From an uncultured Algimonas sp. (GTDB lineage Bacteria; Pseudomonadota; Alphaproteobacteria; Caulobacterales; Maricaulaceae), in the NCBI RefSeq assembly GCF_947498175.1, contig NZ_CANMJB010000002.1, positions 62,001-126,000 of the forward strand: 64,000 bases of DNA. The letters run 5' to 3'. Below, piece after piece: positions 19,585-29,223 of this stretch. Under the pieces are notes generated by a model, which ran no database searches, had not been told where the DNA came from, and worked only from the letters and a program-made list of their open reading frames with translations. Position 1 is the stretch's first letter; every line of letters starts with the position of its first letter. The position numbers and the translations under genes are program-made.

Positions 19585-22500
19585 ATGTCCACACGCCTCT
19601 CCCTCGGCGCAGCCTTCCTGCTCGGCACCAGCACCCTCGCCGCCACCGCCCTCATCCCGACGATCGCGCAAGCGCAGGTGACGGCTTCTTCCGTGAATGG
19701 CGTCGTTCGTACGAACACGGGTCTACCCGTAGCAGACGCGAACGTCACGATTACCTACCTGCCAACAGGCCGTGTCGATCGCGCTACGACATCGGCCAAT
19801 GGAACCTTCTTCGAGACTGGCCTGTTGGTCGGTGGACCCTATACGATCAGCATTACGTCTGCGGAAGGCAATTTGCTCCGGGAGAACGTGCGTCTCCTAC
19901 CATCGACGAATTCGTTCCAACTCGTGGTATCGGGTCTGCAAGATGAAGTCGTCGTCACGGGCACACGTGTAGACACGACCGACATCGGAGATGGGTTGGG
20001 CTCTGCGTTTTCCAATGAAGAAATTATTGGCCAGCCTTCCGCTACGCGAGATCTGATCGCGACATTGGTGCGCGACCCGCTCGCTAACTCGACAGGTGTG
20101 GGAATCCTTTCGATCGCGGGCGCCAATCCACGCTTTAACGCCCTTTCTATCGACGGCTCGCTTCAACAGGCCGATTTCGGTCTTGGTCAATCAACCTATG
20201 CCACACGGCGCTCTCCCATCTCTTTGGATGTGATAGAAAGCGCAACCGTCGTGGCGACCGACTATTCTGTCACCCAATCCGGCTTTACGGGGGGACTCGT
20301 CAACGTCGTGACGAAGTCCGGCACCAATGAGTTCGATGGTGTCCTCTATTTCTATAAACAGAATGAGGATTTTTTCGGTGATGAGACGGAAAACGACGAA
20401 GGCGAGCGCGTAACCGTTCCCGTCATCCCATTCGATGAAGAGGAATATGGCTTCGTTCTTCGCGGCCCCATCGTTAAGGACAAGCTATTCTTCCTAGCTT
20501 CTTACGACGAGTTCAAATCCGCATCAGGTGCAGAATTTTCTCAAAATGATAGAAATACGGGTCTTGACCCGGCCATCTTCCCTGCGTTGGCAAATATCGT
20601 TCAGACAGGCCTTGGCTACGACATTGGGGAAAGGCCATTGAGTCTATCGAACCCGGTCAAGTCGGAACGCATGCTTGGAAAGATAGACTGGAATATTAAT
20701 GATTTCCATAGGGCTGCCTTCACATATCAAAATACGCAGGAAGATCAGGTCAATAATGTCGGAAGCCGGACTTTCAGCACAGCCTATTACGATTCTCCGA
20801 GCGAATTGACGGCTTATTCCGGGCAGCTCTTCTCTGACTGGACCGAGGATTTCTCGACGGAGTTGCGTGTTAATTACAAGGAATTCGACCAAGAGCAGAA
20901 TTGTCGGGCGGGATCCGGCGTGGGTGCTGTAACGATCGAGCTGTCTACCGCCGATCTGGTTGGAACGTCTCTAGAAGGTTTCATCGAGGACACCGCAGGC
21001 GAAGTGGAATTTGAAGGCGGATGCGATGAATTCAGGCAGGGCAACACATTTTCTGACGAACGCCTGCAAATTCAGGGCGTAGGCCGCCTGACAGCTGACG
21101 ATCACTTGCTCACATTCGGTGCGGAATTCCAGAACTACCAACTGGCAAACCTTTTCGCGCAAAACTCTGTTGGCACGTTTTTCTTCGACAGTATTGACGG
21201 ACTGCAGAACGGCATCGCTCAGACGGCTTCCGTTCGTCTGCCCCAATCCGGAAACCGCGCCGATACCTTGGCCGAATGGGGCTACGATCAGATTGCCCTG
21301 TTCCTTCAGGACAGCTGGCAGGTCACCCCGAATCTCCGCGTTGACGGCGGTGTGCGGTACGAACGCATCATGCAGGACGACATTCCGGCAGAACGTACGT
21401 TCGTTCAGCAACTCTACGGCATTCCCAACACGTTGAACCTGGATGGCAACGACCTAGTCATGCCACGCTTTTCGTTCGAGTGGAATGCGCTCGATCGCAC
21501 GACGCTGACCGGTGGTTTCGGCGTTTATGGCGGCGGCGATCCGAAAGTCTGGACCTCGAACGCATTCACTCCGCCGGTTTTCTTCTCGCGCTTGAACAAT
21601 TTCGCCGTCGGAAGCCCCGCCGATGGAACGCCCCAAGCTCTGATCGATCTCGCAACGGCCAACGATGCCAATGACCCTGGCCCCATCGACATCATTGCGC
21701 CAAACTTCAAGACCCCGTCCGATTTAAAGGCTAGTCTGCGTCTGGATCAGGGCTTTAATCTTAACTTCGGCGATTTCAATCTCGGTGACGACTACACATT
21801 CAGCGCACAAGTGCTGTATACGGACAGCCAGAACGGTTTTGGCTGGCAGAACATCGCACAAATTCGGAATCCCGAAGCACTACCGACAGGAACTGCGCCT
21901 GACGGACGTCCGATCTATGCGGATCTCGACGCACTTCGTCTGAACAACGTCATCGCCTTGACCAATGTCGATCAAGGCGAAAGCTGGGTTTATACGGCAT
22001 CACTGGCAAAGGATTGGGACTTTGGACTTAGCGGTTATATATCCTACGCTTACCAGGATATTGAATCCGCAACGCCTGGTAGTTCCTCACGGGGCATATC
22101 GAACTTCAGGGGCACACAGGACATTAACCGCAATTTCCCAGTTCCGGGACGTGCAGTCTATGAGACCGAGCATGCCTTCAAAGTGGGTTTGACATTTCAA
22201 CGCGATCTAATCGCGGGCCTGGAGTCCCGTTTCTCGCTGTTCGGCAATATTACGTCGGGTGAGCCTTTCAGCTATACATTCGATGTCGATCGCAGCAATG
22301 CGTTGTTTGGGCGCTCTGGCGACCGTGAAAGCCCGCGTGACAACGACTTGCTGTATATTCCGGCGATCTCTGGCGGTGCCATTAACGACCCGAACGTCGT
22401 CGTGGCATCAGGCTTCAACCAGGCAGACTTTATCGACTTCGTAAATCGGGAAGGGCTTTCGGCTGGATTGCAAGACAAGAACGAAGGCAATTCGACATGG

Positions 22501-22887
22501 AACCAGCAATGGGATTTCCAGTGGCAGCAGGAAATTCCGTTCTTCAATAAGCAAGCCGAAAAGTTCCTCGGCGAGAATAAATTGAAGTTCGTTCTCGACA
22601 TCAACAATATTGCCAACTTGCTGAACAGTGATTGGGGAACGCAGTACAATGGCCCCCGCTTCGATGCGAACGGCGTCGTTCGCGCGGATCTAGTGAGTGC
22701 GACAGACGTCGCGGCCAATGGTGTTGATGGTGCAACCGCGCTTGAAGGCGATGCGCCACGCACGACCTGTATCAACGCCGGAGATTGCGTCTATCGTTAC
22801 AACAGCTTCCGTGACCGGGATGCCAACTTCCAGCAGTTGTTCAGATCCGTTTATGAGATTCGTGCTGGTATCCGCTACGAATTCTAG
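19585..22887 (+). CDS. Oar-like TonB-dependent receptor with N-terminal carboxypeptidase-regulatory-like domain
   Basis: Signal peptide; SVNGVVRTNTGLPVADANVTITYLPTGRVDRATTSANGTF; RSPISLDVIESATVVATDYSVTQSGFTGGLVNVVTKSGTNEFDG; C-term ...RAGIRYEF. Confidence 0.92.
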   Translation: MSTRLSLGAAFLLGTSTLAATALIPTIAQAQVTASSVNGVVRTNTGLPVADANVTITYLPTGRVDRATTSANGTFFETGLLVGGPYTISITSAEGNLLRENVRLLPSTNSFQLVVSGLQDEVVVTGTRVDTTDIGDGLGSAFSNEEIIGQPSATRDLIATLVRDPLANSTGVGILSIAGANPRFNALSIDGSLQQADFGLGQSTYATRRSPISLDVIESATVVATDYSVTQSGFTGGLVNVVTKSGTNEFDGVLYFYKQNEDFFGDETENDEGERVTVPVIPFDEEEYGFVLRGPIVKDKLFFLASYDEFKSASGAEFSQNDRNTGLDPAIFPALANIVQTGLGYDIGERPLSLSNPVKSERMLGKIDWNINDFHRAAFTYQNTQEDQVNNVGSRTFSTAYYDSPSELTAYSGQLFSDWTEDFSTELRVNYKEFDQEQNCRAGSGVGAVTIELSTADLVGTSLEGFIEDTAGEVEFEGGCDEFRQGNTFSDERLQIQGVGRLTADDHLLTFGAEFQNYQLANLFAQNSVGTFFFDSIDGLQNGIAQTASVRLPQSGNRADTLAEWGYDQIALFLQDSWQVTPNLRVDGGVRYERIMQDDIPAERTFVQQLYGIPNTLNLDGNDLVMPRFSFEWNALDRTTLTGGFGVYGGGDPKVWTSNAFTPPVFFSRLNNFAVGSPADGTPQALIDLATANDANDPGPIDIIAPNFKTPSDLKASLRLDQGFNLNFGDFNLGDDYTFSAQVLYTDSQNGFGWQNIAQIRNPEALPTGTAPDGRPIYADLDALRLNNVIALTNVDQGESWVYTASLAKDWDFGLSGYISYAYQDIESATPGSSSRGISNFRGTQDINRNFPVPGRAVYETEHAFKVGLTFQRDLIAGLESRFSLFGNITSGEPFSYTFDVDRSNALFGRSGDRESPRDNDLLYIPAISGGAINDPNVVVASGFNQADFIDFVNREGLSAGLQDKNEGNSTWNQQWDFQWQQEIPFFNKQAEKFLGENKLKFVLDINNIANLLNSDWGTQYNGPRFDANGVVRADLVSATDVAANGVDGATALEGDAPRTTCINAGDCVYRYNSFRDRDANFQQLFRSVYEIRAGIRYEF

Positions 22888-22910
22888 CGACCCTCCGCAC
22901 ATCTTTACCA

Positions 22911-22942
22911 AGGCCCGCCTTTCCGGAGGCGGGCCTTTTTGT
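22911..22942 (+). terminator. Rho-independent terminator after TonB receptor
   Basis: aggcccgcctttccggaggcgggcctttttgt stem-loop + T run. Confidence 0.92.
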
Positions 22943-22975
22943 TAGCGGGTGAGCGACTTGCCCGAAGGACCGTCC

Positions 22976-24541
22976 ATGACATTCGATCGTCGCACACTTC
23001 TCGCTTCGCTGGCCGGGACGGCCGGTTTGGCGGCTTGCCAGACGACGGGTTTGGCGGCTCCGGCGAAGCTGTCTCACGGGCGCGGCTCCCTGGGCGAGGA
23101 CACGCTGTTCCCGCTCGGCGTGGCGAGCGGGGATCCGCTGTCGGACGGGTTCGTGATCTGGACGCGGCTCGTGCCGGACCCGCTGGCGCTGGACGATCCG
23201 TTACCGGGCTCGATCGACGTCGATTGGGAAGTGGCGGAGGACGAAGGGTTCTCGCGCATCGTGCGCCGCGGCCGGCGCCGCGCTGTCGCCGACTGGACGC
23301 ATAGTGTGCATGTCGAAGTGGCGGGCCTGCGACCCGGGCGGCCCTATTTCTACCGCTTCATCGCGGATGGCCAGAAAAGCCCGACCGGACTGTCCCGGAC
23401 CGCGCCGACCTATCTGGCGCCGGTCGACCGCGCGCGTTTCGGCGTCGTCACCTGCCAGCATTTCGAGCAGGGCTTCTTCAACGCCTATGACGATCTGCTG
23501 GAGATGGATCCCGACTTCGTCCTGCACATGGGCGACTATATCTACGAGGCCAGCTGGGGTCCGCAGGTGCGCCGCCAGGTCGAGGTCGAAGCGCTGAGCC
23601 TCGGCGACTATCGCCGCCTGCATGCGCAGTACAAGCTCGACCCGTCGCTGCAGGAGGCGCATCGCCGCGCACCCTGGCTGATGATCTGGGATGATCATGA
23701 GGTCGTGAACGACTATGCCGGGTTCAACGACGAAAACTACATGGCGCCCGAGGCGATGCGCGCGCGCCGCGCCGCCGCCTACCAGGCCTATTACGAACAC
23801 ATGCCCGTGCGCGCCCGGTCTCGTCCCCGCGGGGCCTTCATGCATTTCCACGACCAGTTCCAGTGGGGCGACCTGCTGTCGATCACGTTGACGGATGCGC
23901 GCCAGTACCGCGACGATCAGGCGTGCCAGATGCCCGACGACGGCGGCGCGCAACTGGTCAGCTGCGACGCGCTTCTCGATCCGGCCCGTTCAATGTTCGG
24001 CGAGGCGCAAGAACGCGACATTCTGCGCGCCATCGGCCGGTCGGGAGCGCGCTGGGAAGTGCTGGCCCAGCCGACCCTGTTCGGGCGGCTGAACCAGTTC
24101 GACCGCGACGGCAACCCCGGATCGTGGAGCGATGGCTGGGACGGCTATGCGCCGACGCGCGAGCGCTTGCTCGACATGGTGGAGCGCCGCAAGCCCGACA
24201 ATTTCATCAGCATCGGGGGCGACATGCACAGCTGGTGGGTCGGCGATCTGAAACCGCGCTTCAACGATCCGGCCTCGCCGGTCGTGGGTTCGGAATTCGT
24301 GACGACATCGATCACGTCGCACAGCTATGCCTATGGCCGGTTCAGCCGGATGCTGCCGGACAATCCGCACATCAAGTTCTTCGACGACCGCGAACGCGGC
24401 CATACTGTCATGGACGTCACCAAGGACCGCTGGACCGCGACCCTACGTGCCATGGACACGGTCTACGACCCGAAATCCCCGGCCACGACACGCGGAACAT
24501 GGGTCGTAGAAAACGGCAAGCCCGGCGTGATCGAAGCCTGA
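22976..24541 (+). CDS. phoD: PhoD-family alkaline phosphatase/phosphodiesterase
   Basis: RRTLLASLAGTAGLAAC signal; FPLGVASGDPLSDGFVIWTRL; DFVLHMGDYIYE; WDDHEVVNDYAG; GGDMHSWW. Confidence 0.92.
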   Translation: MTFDRRTLLASLAGTAGLAACQTTGLAAPAKLSHGRGSLGEDTLFPLGVASGDPLSDGFVIWTRLVPDPLALDDPLPGSIDVDWEVAEDEGFSRIVRRGRRRAVADWTHSVHVEVAGLRPGRPYFYRFIADGQKSPTGLSRTAPTYLAPVDRARFGVVTCQHFEQGFFNAYDDLLEMDPDFVLHMGDYIYEASWGPQVRRQVEVEALSLGDYRRLHAQYKLDPSLQEAHRRAPWLMIWDDHEVVNDYAGFNDENYMAPEAMRARRAAAYQAYYEHMPVRARSRPRGAFMHFHDQFQWGDLLSITLTDARQYRDDQACQMPDDGGAQLVSCDALLDPARSMFGEAQERDILRAIGRSGARWEVLAQPTLFGRLNQFDRDGNPGSWSDGWDGYAPTRERLLDMVERRKPDNFISIGGDMHSWWVGDLKPRFNDPASPVVGSEFVTTSITSHSYAYGRFSRMLPDNPHIKFFDDRERGHTVMDVTKDRWTATLRAMDTVYDPKSPATTRGTWVVENGKPGVIEA

Positions 24542-24566
24542 ACCCGCCAGAGACGGAAACATTTCA

Positions 24567-26039
24567 ATGCGCAAGACAATGATTTCGGCAGGCGCCGCCG
24601 CGCTTCTCCTGGGCGGTTGCGCCACGACGCAAACCGCATCCCCCTATGAAAGGGCGCAGGGCGTTCTGGCCGAACGCATCGACTATCGGCCAGTGAAAAG
24701 CCCGGCCAAGAACGTCATCCTGTTCATAGGCGACGGCATGGGCATTTCCACGGTGACGGCGGCGCGCATTTTCGAAGGCCAGCAGCGGGGCATGACCGGC
24801 GAAGAGAACCAGCTATCCTGGGAGGCCTTTCCACACACAGCCCTGTCCAAGACCTACAACACCAACCAGCAAGTGCCGGATTCCGCCGGGACCGCGACGG
24901 CCATGTATACCGGCGTGAAGACGAGCGCGGGCGTGCTCGGCGTCGGTCCCGAGGTCGCGCGCGGCGACTGCGCGGCGGTTAAGGCTGGGGAACTGGAGAC
25001 GTTCTGGGACGCGGCGCGGGCGCACGGCCTGAAGCTCGGCCTCGTCACTTCCACCCGCATCACGCACGCGACACCGGCCGCGGCCTACGCGCATTCCTCC
25101 GAACGCAATTGGGAATATGACGGCGAGCTGTCGGTGGATGCGAATGCGGGCGGATGCCGCGACATCGCCGCCCAGTTCGTGGAGACCAACATCATTGACG
25201 TCGCCATGGGCGGCGGCCGGCGCGGCTTCCTGCGCGATGCCGACGAAATGCCCGACTATCCGGGCGAGATGGGCCGCCGGATGGACGGGGTCAGCCTGAT
25301 CGATGTCTGGAAGGACAAAAATCCGGACGGCACGGTCGTGTTCGACCAGGCCGGGTTCGATGCGCTGCGTCCGGGACAGGCCTCGCGCGTGCTCGGCCTG
25401 TTCGAGCCCAGCCACCTGAAATTCGATTCCATGAATACAGGACCCGGCAAGGATCCGTCGCTGGCGGAGATGACCCGCAAGGCGATCGAGCTTCTGTCTC
25501 GAAGCGGCGAGGGCTTCGTGCTGATGGTGGAAGGGGGCCGCATCGATCATGCCCATCACGGCGGCAACGCTTTCAACGCCCTGTCCGACACGGTCGCCTT
25601 CGCCGAAGCCGTTGCGGTCGCCGACCGGATGACTTCCGATGCGGACACAACCCTCCTCGTGACCGCAGACCACAGCCACGTCTTCACCATGGCGGGCTAT
25701 CCGACGCGCGGCAATCCGATCCTCGGTCTGGTGAAGGGCAACGACAAGACGGGGCGTCCGACCGGCGAACCCTATCTGGCTCGGGACGGAAAACCGTACA
25801 CCACGCTGGGCTACGCAAACGGTCCAGGCGCGATGGAGGGTCCGCGTCCGTTCCTGTCCGACGACGATGTCGCCGAACACGACCACCGCCAACAATCGCT
25901 CATCCCGCTGGGCAGCGAGACCCATGCGGGCGAGGATGTGGCGATCTACGCCAAGGGGCCGCGCAGCTTCGTCGTTTCGGGCGTCGTGGAGCAGACCTTC
26001 GTCCACGACGTGGTCCGCTATGCGCTCGATCTGGACTAG
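24567..26039 (+). CDS. Alkaline phosphatase (PhoA-type superfamily), predicted lipoprotein
   Basis: LLLGGCATTQ lipobox; KNVILFIGDGMGISTVTAARI; PDSAGTATAMYTGVKTSAGVLGV; VEGGRIDHAHHGGNA; TADHSHVF. Confidence 0.93.
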   Translation: MRKTMISAGAAALLLGGCATTQTASPYERAQGVLAERIDYRPVKSPAKNVILFIGDGMGISTVTAARIFEGQQRGMTGEENQLSWEAFPHTALSKTYNTNQQVPDSAGTATAMYTGVKTSAGVLGVGPEVARGDCAAVKAGELETFWDAARAHGLKLGLVTSTRITHATPAAAYAHSSERNWEYDGELSVDANAGGCRDIAAQFVETNIIDVAMGGGRRGFLRDADEMPDYPGEMGRRMDGVSLIDVWKDKNPDGTVVFDQAGFDALRPGQASRVLGLFEPSHLKFDSMNTGPGKDPSLAEMTRKAIELLSRSGEGFVLMVEGGRIDHAHHGGNAFNALSDTVAFAEAVAVADRMTSDADTTLLVTADHSHVFTMAGYPTRGNPILGLVKGNDKTGRPTGEPYLARDGKPYTTLGYANGPGAMEGPRPFLSDDDVAEHDHRQQSLIPLGSETHAGEDVAIYAKGPRSFVVSGVVEQTFVHDVVRYALDLD

Positions 26040-26049
26040 GGCGCGCCCA

Positions 26050-27657
26050 TCAGGCCGCAATGCCCAGAGGCGAGAACAGCAGGTAGATGCCGATCACCAT
26101 GGCGACCAGCAACATCGCCACGGGCCGCGCGTAGCGCCAGGGGGCGAGGTCCACCTGGTGCGCGTCGCGCGGTTTCCCCGGATTTCCGCGTGGGGCCAGC
26201 CAAGTTGCGATGGCCAGAATGCCGATTTCGATCAGGAACAGCACCGCATAGAGATGAAGGAAGTGCAGCGTGACGATGTCCGCGAAGACGAACCGGGTCA
26301 GACCGTAGGCGACGACGTGGAAGAGGATGACCGCTTTGGCCCCGACGGCCGGAACACGCGTTGTGAACAGCCCGGCCAGCACGATGGTGACGATCGGGAT
26401 GTTGTAGAAACCGGTGAAGATGCGGATGATCTGCCACAGCCCTTCGGGCGCGCGGGAGAGCATCGGTGCGACCGCGAAAGAGAAGACGGCGATGACCGCG
26501 CCGACGATCATGGCGACACGCACGATCCGGGTCTGCGACGGCGGCGTTTTACGGGTCGGCATCCACACATCCAGCACGAACAGGGTCGCCGCGCTGTTGA
26601 GCAGCGAGTTGAACGAGGAAAACACCGCGCCGAGCAGCACGGCTAGGAAGGCGCCCATCAACCATATCGGCAGGAGATCCTGGACCAGGGTCGGGAAGGC
26701 GAGGTCGATCGTCGCCAGGCCGGGGCCGTAGAGGTGATAGGCGATCACGCCCGGGATCATCATGAAAAGCGGCACGAGGATCTTGAAGAAACCGGACAGC
26801 AGCACGCCTTTCTGCCCTTCGGCCAGGCTGCGGGCGGCCAGCGTGCGCTGAATGACATATTGATTGGTGCACCAGTAGAATAGGTTGGCGATGATCATGC
26901 CGGTGAAAAGCGTGCCGAACGGGGTCGGCGCCTGAGCGTCGCCGATGGCGTTGAGCTTTTCCGGATGGTCCGTCAGCAGGCGCCGGATGCCGCCGCCCAT
27001 GTCGCCAGCGCCGAGTGCGTGCAGCCCCAGGCCGAGCACCAACCCACCGATCAGCAGCAGTCCCAGCCCGTTGATCGTATCGGATACCGCGACTGCTTTC
27101 ATCCCGCCCAGCACCGCATAGAGCGCGCCGACGCCGCCAATGACCCATATGGTCGCGACAAGACCGCCGAACTCGCTCAAGCCCAGCAGCGCCGGCACGT
27201 CGAAGATCTTGATGACGGCCAGGGAACCCGAATAGAGCACGGACGGAATGGTCACGAGGCCGTAGCCGAGCATGAACAGGATGACGGACCAACGGCGCAC
27301 ATCCGCATCGAACCGCTCGGCGAGGAACTCCGGCAGTGTGGTGAACGCGCCCTTCAGGTAGCGCGGCAGGAAAATCATCGCCATGGCGATGGTGGAGATC
27401 GCGGCCGTGACCTCCCAGGCCATGGACGACATGTCGTGGCCATAGGCCGAGCCGTTCAGTCCGATCAGCTGTTCCGCCGACAGATTGGTCAGCAGGAGAG
27501 ACCCGGCGATGAACAGCCCGCCAAGGTTCCGGCCTGCGAGAAAGTATCCGTCTGCCGTGTCGACCTCGCCCCGCGCCGACCGGTAGGACAGCCACGCCAC
27601 CGTCGCCATCACGGCGAGACAGCTCAGCAAGACGAAGGCGAGGTCGGCGCCGCTCAC
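26050..27657 (-). CDS. Sodium:solute symporter (SSS/SLC5 family)
   Basis: 535 aa multi-TM; DGYFLAGRNLGGLFIAGSLLLTNLSAEQLIGLNGSAYGHDMSSMAWEV. Confidence 0.92.
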   Translation of the reverse strand: MSGADLAFVLLSCLAVMATVAWLSYRSARGEVDTADGYFLAGRNLGGLFIAGSLLLTNLSAEQLIGLNGSAYGHDMSSMAWEVTAAISTIAMAMIFLPRYLKGAFTTLPEFLAERFDADVRRWSVILFMLGYGLVTIPSVLYSGSLAVIKIFDVPALLGLSEFGGLVATIWVIGGVGALYAVLGGMKAVAVSDTINGLGLLLIGGLVLGLGLHALGAGDMGGGIRRLLTDHPEKLNAIGDAQAPTPFGTLFTGMIIANLFYWCTNQYVIQRTLAARSLAEGQKGVLLSGFFKILVPLFMMIPGVIAYHLYGPGLATIDLAFPTLVQDLLPIWLMGAFLAVLLGAVFSSFNSLLNSAATLFVLDVWMPTRKTPPSQTRIVRVAMIVGAVIAVFSFAVAPMLSRAPEGLWQIIRIFTGFYNIPIVTIVLAGLFTTRVPAVGAKAVILFHVVAYGLTRFVFADIVTLHFLHLYAVLFLIEIGILAIATWLAPRGNPGKPRDAHQVDLAPWRYARPVAMLLVAMVIGIYLLFSPLGIAA

Positions 27658-27663
27658 GGCGGT

Positions 27664-29019
27664 TTACTCCGGCGCGCCGTATACAATCTCGACCAGATCG
27701 GCGAAATAATCGCGCACATTCCCGCCCAGCACTTGCGTCATCAGAACGCCCGTCGTGTCGGTTTCCGGATCGATCCAGTAATAGGTCGAGGCCGCCCCCG
27801 ACCAGTATAGCCCGCATTGCGGGAAGGTGGCCCTGTCACGGGTCGGGTCGGTGCGCAGGGCGAAGCCCAGACCGAAGGTCCGCTCGTCAAGCCATGTCGC
27901 GCTGCGGTCCACGGTCTCCGGCAGCTGGTCCGTGCGAACCTGCGCCCACATGTCGTCCGAGATCAGCCGGCCGTCGAGCAGAGCATTGGCGAACGCCAGA
28001 TAGTCGTCGGCGTCGGACACAAGTCCCGCGCCCCCGAACTCGATGGGTTGGGGCAGAAGGTAGAGCGACCGGTTCCACGGATCGACGCGCTGCGGCGTGA
28101 TCGCCTCGAACGTCTCGACCGGGTTGGATTCGTCGATCTTCAGATCCAGCTGCCCCTGACCTTCCGCCGTGTAGAGGCTGGTGAAGTCCGACGTGCGGGC
28201 CGGGTCGAGCTGGAACGCCGTATCCGTCATGCCGGCGGGCGCGAAGATGTTCTCCGCCATATAGTCCCCCAGCGATTGTCCGGTGACTTCCGCAACAATG
28301 ATTCCCAGCACGTCGGTGGAGTTGGAGTAGGTGAAGGCCGTGCCCGGATCATGGACGAGCGGGGCCTGCACGATGCGGTCGATGAAAGCCTGATTGCCGA
28401 CGACCGGTTCCATACCGTTGGCCGGAGCCTCCGTTAATCCCGGTCCGCCATGCACGCCCAGTTGCAGATAGAGATCGGCAACGGGGCCGGAACCGACCCC
28501 CGTACGATAGGTCAGACCCGATATATGGGTCACCAGGTCGCGTATGGTCGGTGCGCGCGCCGGGGCGCGGGTCTCCGTCGCCTCGGCGTTGGCGCGGACC
28601 TGCACGGTTTCGAACGCCGGCAGGTAGGTGCTAACCGGCGCGTCGAGATCGATCCGGCCGTCCTCGACGAGTTGCAGCGCGGCGACCGTCGTGATCGCCT
28701 TTGTCATGGAATAGATGCGGAAGAGCGAGTCTTCCTTCATCGGCTTTTCCTCTTCCAGATCGGCATGGCCGTAAGCGCGGCTGAACACCGTCTGCCCGCC
28801 CTGGTCGATCCGGACGACCGCACCGGGCGCGATGTTGCGCTCTACCATGTGCGCCATGAGGGCATCGATGTCGGCTTCGAAGTCACTGTCGAATTTCGTC
28901 GTCCGGAACGGCTCCGTGACTTGGCACACTTCCGACGACAAGGGTGCCTCTGGGGATGTCTGGCAGGCGCCTAGGACCGCGACGGCAAGGCCCGTCGTCA
29001 ATACATGCTTGGTCTTCAT
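27664..29019 (-). CDS. Serine hydrolase (class C beta-lactamase-like/esterase), predicted lipoprotein
   Basis: AVLGACQTS lipobox; LFRIYSMTKAITTVAALQLVEDGRIDLDAPVSTYLPAF (SxxK); FTYSNSTDVLG (YxN). Confidence 0.9.
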   Translation of the reverse strand: MKTKHVLTTGLAVAVLGACQTSPEAPLSSEVCQVTEPFRTTKFDSDFEADIDALMAHMVERNIAPGAVVRIDQGGQTVFSRAYGHADLEEEKPMKEDSLFRIYSMTKAITTVAALQLVEDGRIDLDAPVSTYLPAFETVQVRANAEATETRAPARAPTIRDLVTHISGLTYRTGVGSGPVADLYLQLGVHGGPGLTEAPANGMEPVVGNQAFIDRIVQAPLVHDPGTAFTYSNSTDVLGIIVAEVTGQSLGDYMAENIFAPAGMTDTAFQLDPARTSDFTSLYTAEGQGQLDLKIDESNPVETFEAITPQRVDPWNRSLYLLPQPIEFGGAGLVSDADDYLAFANALLDGRLISDDMWAQVRTDQLPETVDRSATWLDERTFGLGFALRTDPTRDRATFPQCGLYWSGAASTYYWIDPETDTTGVLMTQVLGGNVRDYFADLVEIVYGAPE

Positions 29020-29223
29020 CCCTGTGTCCCCTGCAGTTGTTCCGGTTCGGCCTATCCGCCGCGCCCGCTGGAGTCCAACGACGCGGACCGCGCCCCGAAC
29101 GGGAAATTAAACCCCGTTCTTGGGTCCTGACGAAACAGGTGCGGCCCACGAGGCCCATTGTAAGCTTGTAACTGTGTTATCGTTTTGCGATAAGGTGCCC
29201 GCATTCATACTCAGGAGACGCCC

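Noticed and set aside
27664-29019. True AmpC beta-lactamase
   Set aside because: SxxK and YxN are shared by many esterases/peptidases of this family; lipoprotein signal and SSS-symporter linkage do not support a resistance role.
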